Positions 62,350-64,000 of a stretch of DNA of 64,000 nt are shown here, piece by piece. A program made the translations under genes and the position numbers. The notes beneath the pieces were generated by a model. It was not told where the DNA came from. It did no database searches and saw only the letters and a program-made list of their open reading frames with translations. The DNA lies in contig NC_045148.1 in NCBI RefSeq assembly GCF_008831285.2, forward strand, positions 20,453,002 to 20,517,001, written 5' to 3'. Position 1 is the first letter of the stretch. Each line of letters begins with the position of its first letter. The DNA comes from Nymphaea colorata. Its lineage: Eukaryota > Streptophyta > Magnoliopsida > Nymphaeales > Nymphaeaceae.

Positions 62350-63460
62350 AGACACTGAATACTTCAGCTGAAATCTAAGGTAATCAATTGTGTCCTGCTT
62401 GAAAAGTGGAGAGAGGCGTAACACAAGAGACAAAGACTACCACATGAGATTTCTCCCCTTCGTTTTTGTTATCATCTCCAATCTCCAATGTAGTGTTTGT
62501 ACAGGGCATACAAGAAGGAAAAAACTTATTGGGAAGCTTCTAACATGAAAGTGAAAATTGGATGTCTCCAAAGAGATAAAAATATTAGAGAGAGAAAGAG
62601 CTGATAAAATGAGAATGTATATCAAAATTTGAGGACAAAAAGTCCCATAAAGATAGAAGGATCTAGCAGCCTTAGCCTCAAAAAGCACAAACGCAACCTT
62701 AGCATCAAGAAAGACAACTTCAACTCAAATCAACATTTTATTCATAATATTTCTCCTCCTTTTCTTCACAACATTTTAAAAGTGTCCCAAAGCGTCATAA
62801 ATTTCTCATTTAGTTGTTATCAAACCTTAAAATTTGCTGTTGTCTAGTATGACAAGTGAAAAATGCTTTGAAAGATCTCTTTCTAAGAAAAACCCTCAAG
62901 AAGAATAAACACCATGGAATTTCAATATTTTTTTCAGCCAACTCTCGAATGAACAAGTGTACTTAAAATATCATAATACACAAAATACTAGGTTGGTAGA
63001 GGTAAATATAACAAATTTGAAATGCTATTAAAATTTGTATGATACTCATAAATTTTGGATCGGGTTCTCCATTCGACTAATCAGATACGATGAGAAGGTT
63101 AAGTGATGAAAAGAAGGCTAAGACTTGATACCATAATGAGTAAGGGTAAGATTATTTAGTGCAAACGAATTCAATTTTGATCTGGCCACTAATCCATTTT
63201 GATGTTAAATTTCATGAATTTATAATGTTAAAGAATAGGCCCTTTGACACTTTGAGATAGAAGGAGAAAAAACAAGGCCACAAAAACACTAAGATTTATA
63301 TGGTTCGGAAGACAAATAAACTTCAATATACGCATTCAAACTTCACTATTTAGAACAAGATAAATACAAAAATGCTGACTTTCTTTAATTAGAGATTATA
63401 AAACAACACAGCGACGGCAGAAAATCACAACAATACTTCCATTCTACATGAACTAAAGAA
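62350..63460. other. Intergenic, no gene seen
   Basis: AT-rich. AAGATTTATATGGTTCGGAAG at about 63291-63311 resembles a phrase common in plant LTR retrotransposon ends (AAGATTTA-GTGGTTCGG), so a solo LTR scrap is possible. No coding frame was recognised. Confidence 0.4.
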
Positions 63461-63465
63461 ACCTC

Positions 63466-63660
63466 TTAGCTTGAGTCAAGTTCCGCACTCCTCCAGTTAA
63501 GATCTGTGCTGTCGTTGATGTAACAGGGGAATTGAAGTTGATATAAGAACGTGGAAGCAAACCAAGGGTCTTGAGGATAACAGGGGCCGACTTTCATTTG
63601 CTGTTGCAGTTTGACAAGATTGGGCATCTGGTGGAAGAGAAACTTCTGGGCAGGCCTCAA
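63466..63660 (-). pseudogene. Possible terminal exon or gene fragment on the minus strand
   Basis: A 64-codon minus-strand frame reads as ordinary protein (KFLFHQMPNLVKLQQQMKVG, CYPQDPWFASTFLYQLQFP) and ends LNWRSAELDSS before TAA. Composition is balanced, unlike the surrounding AT-rich spacer. No upstream exon was found in the less than 100 bases before the HSA32 start codon. It may be a captured fragment, the last exon of a gene reading away from HSA32, or chance. I do not recognise the family. Confidence 0.25.
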
Positions 63661-63754
63661 ACCTTCCAGAAAATGGACCCCTGTGTATCATATATGCCGA
63701 TGAAATCGTCTCGGCTTAGAGGTACAGAGGGCGAGAGAGGGAGAGAGAAAGAGA

Positions 63755-63880
63755 ATGTCTGTGCTCCAGTGGAAGAAATTTGTTGGGGACGAGGATGATC
63801 GACCGGAGAAGCCTCGAAGGTATGGAGTCACGGAGATGAGGGGCCCCAATTACACGATCATGAACCAGAACGTTGTTCAG
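63755..63880 (+). CDS. HSA32: HSA32-like (heat-stress-associated 32) first exon, partial
   Basis: HSA32 is a plant relative of phosphosulfolactate synthase needed for long-lasting acquired thermotolerance. The 42-codon exon begins MSVLQWKKF and contains EDDRPEKPRRYGVTEMRGPNY, the near-invariant start of this family. It ends at VVQ before GTGACC, in phase 0. A (CT)n run follows the donor directly. The rest of the gene, including the TIM-barrel core, lies beyond the window. A GA-rich leader precedes the ATG. The short N-terminus matches the family, so the start is probably right. Confidence 0.9.
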
Positions 63881-63885
63881 GTGAC

Positions 63886-63908
63886 CTCTCTCTCTCTCTC
63901 TCTCTCTC
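63886..63908. repeat. (CT)n microsatellite at the HSA32 donor
   Basis: A CT run of about 23 bp begins six bases after the exon 1 donor, so its length sits close to the U1 pairing site. Confidence 0.9.
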
Positions 63909-64000
63909 GTAGATATGAGATTGTTTGCGTCGGTTCTACTTGATCAAGTTTTGATTACAAAGAACTGGTGCTCGGCTTTGCTTGATTGGCGCGGAAGTTC

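Overview
This window is nuclear DNA of a flowering plant. The evidence is GT-AG introns from tens of bases to over 2.7 kb, plant-only families (a class I formin, a DUF1218 wall protein, an HSA32-type protein), long TA and CT/GA microsatellites, and many small plant DNA transposons in introns. Bases alone do not fix the species. The long introns and AT-rich spacers would suit an early-diverging angiosperm or magnoliid, but that is a guess.

Layout, left to right. (1) 1-1900: the partial 5' part of an unrecognised minus-strand gene. (2) 2540-6833, plus: a SLU7 splicing-factor copy with introns, missing its N-terminal third and carrying an in-frame TGA, so probably a pseudogene. (3) 7347-10639, plus: ribosomal protein uL2 (RPL8), two exons, intact. 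(4) 10.6-15.8 kb: gene-poor spacer with an 80-bp perfect palindrome and small repeats. (5) 15.9-30.2 kb, plus: a CDP-alcohol aminoalcoholphosphotransferase (AAPT, 389 aa, 18 coding exons including one of 10 nt). Its introns hold a copia gag remnant, a GCCTAGGC-rich block and a clean hAT-like element. (6) 30.2-41.2 kb: spacer with two small secreted or membrane protein candidates, a three-copy tandem repeat and a hAT-like MITE. (7) 41.3-51.2 kb, plus: a class I formin of 1019 aa with a 3.1-kb leader intron, an upstream ORF, two MITEs in that intron, a SINE-like insertion and a GC-AG intron inside FH2. (8) 54.4-55.4 kb, minus: canonical histone H2A, two exons. (9) 58.0-59.7 kb, minus: DUF1218 four-TM protein of the MODIFYING WALL LIGNIN type, 186 aa. 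(10) 59.9-63.7 kb: repeat-rich spacer. (11) 63755 onward, plus: first exon of an HSA32-like gene, cut by the window edge.

The genes do not form a functional cluster. They are mainly housekeeping or growth functions (translation, splicing, phospholipid synthesis, actin nucleation, chromatin, cell wall, heat acclimation), each with its own promoter. I found no unmistakable new system. The best leads are the well-bounded small transposons (four with near-exact or exact target duplications, one only 38 bp long and made of two joined ends), the decayed SLU7 copy, the formin uORF and FH1 tandem repeats, and a small secreted tyrosine-rich acidic peptide candidate.
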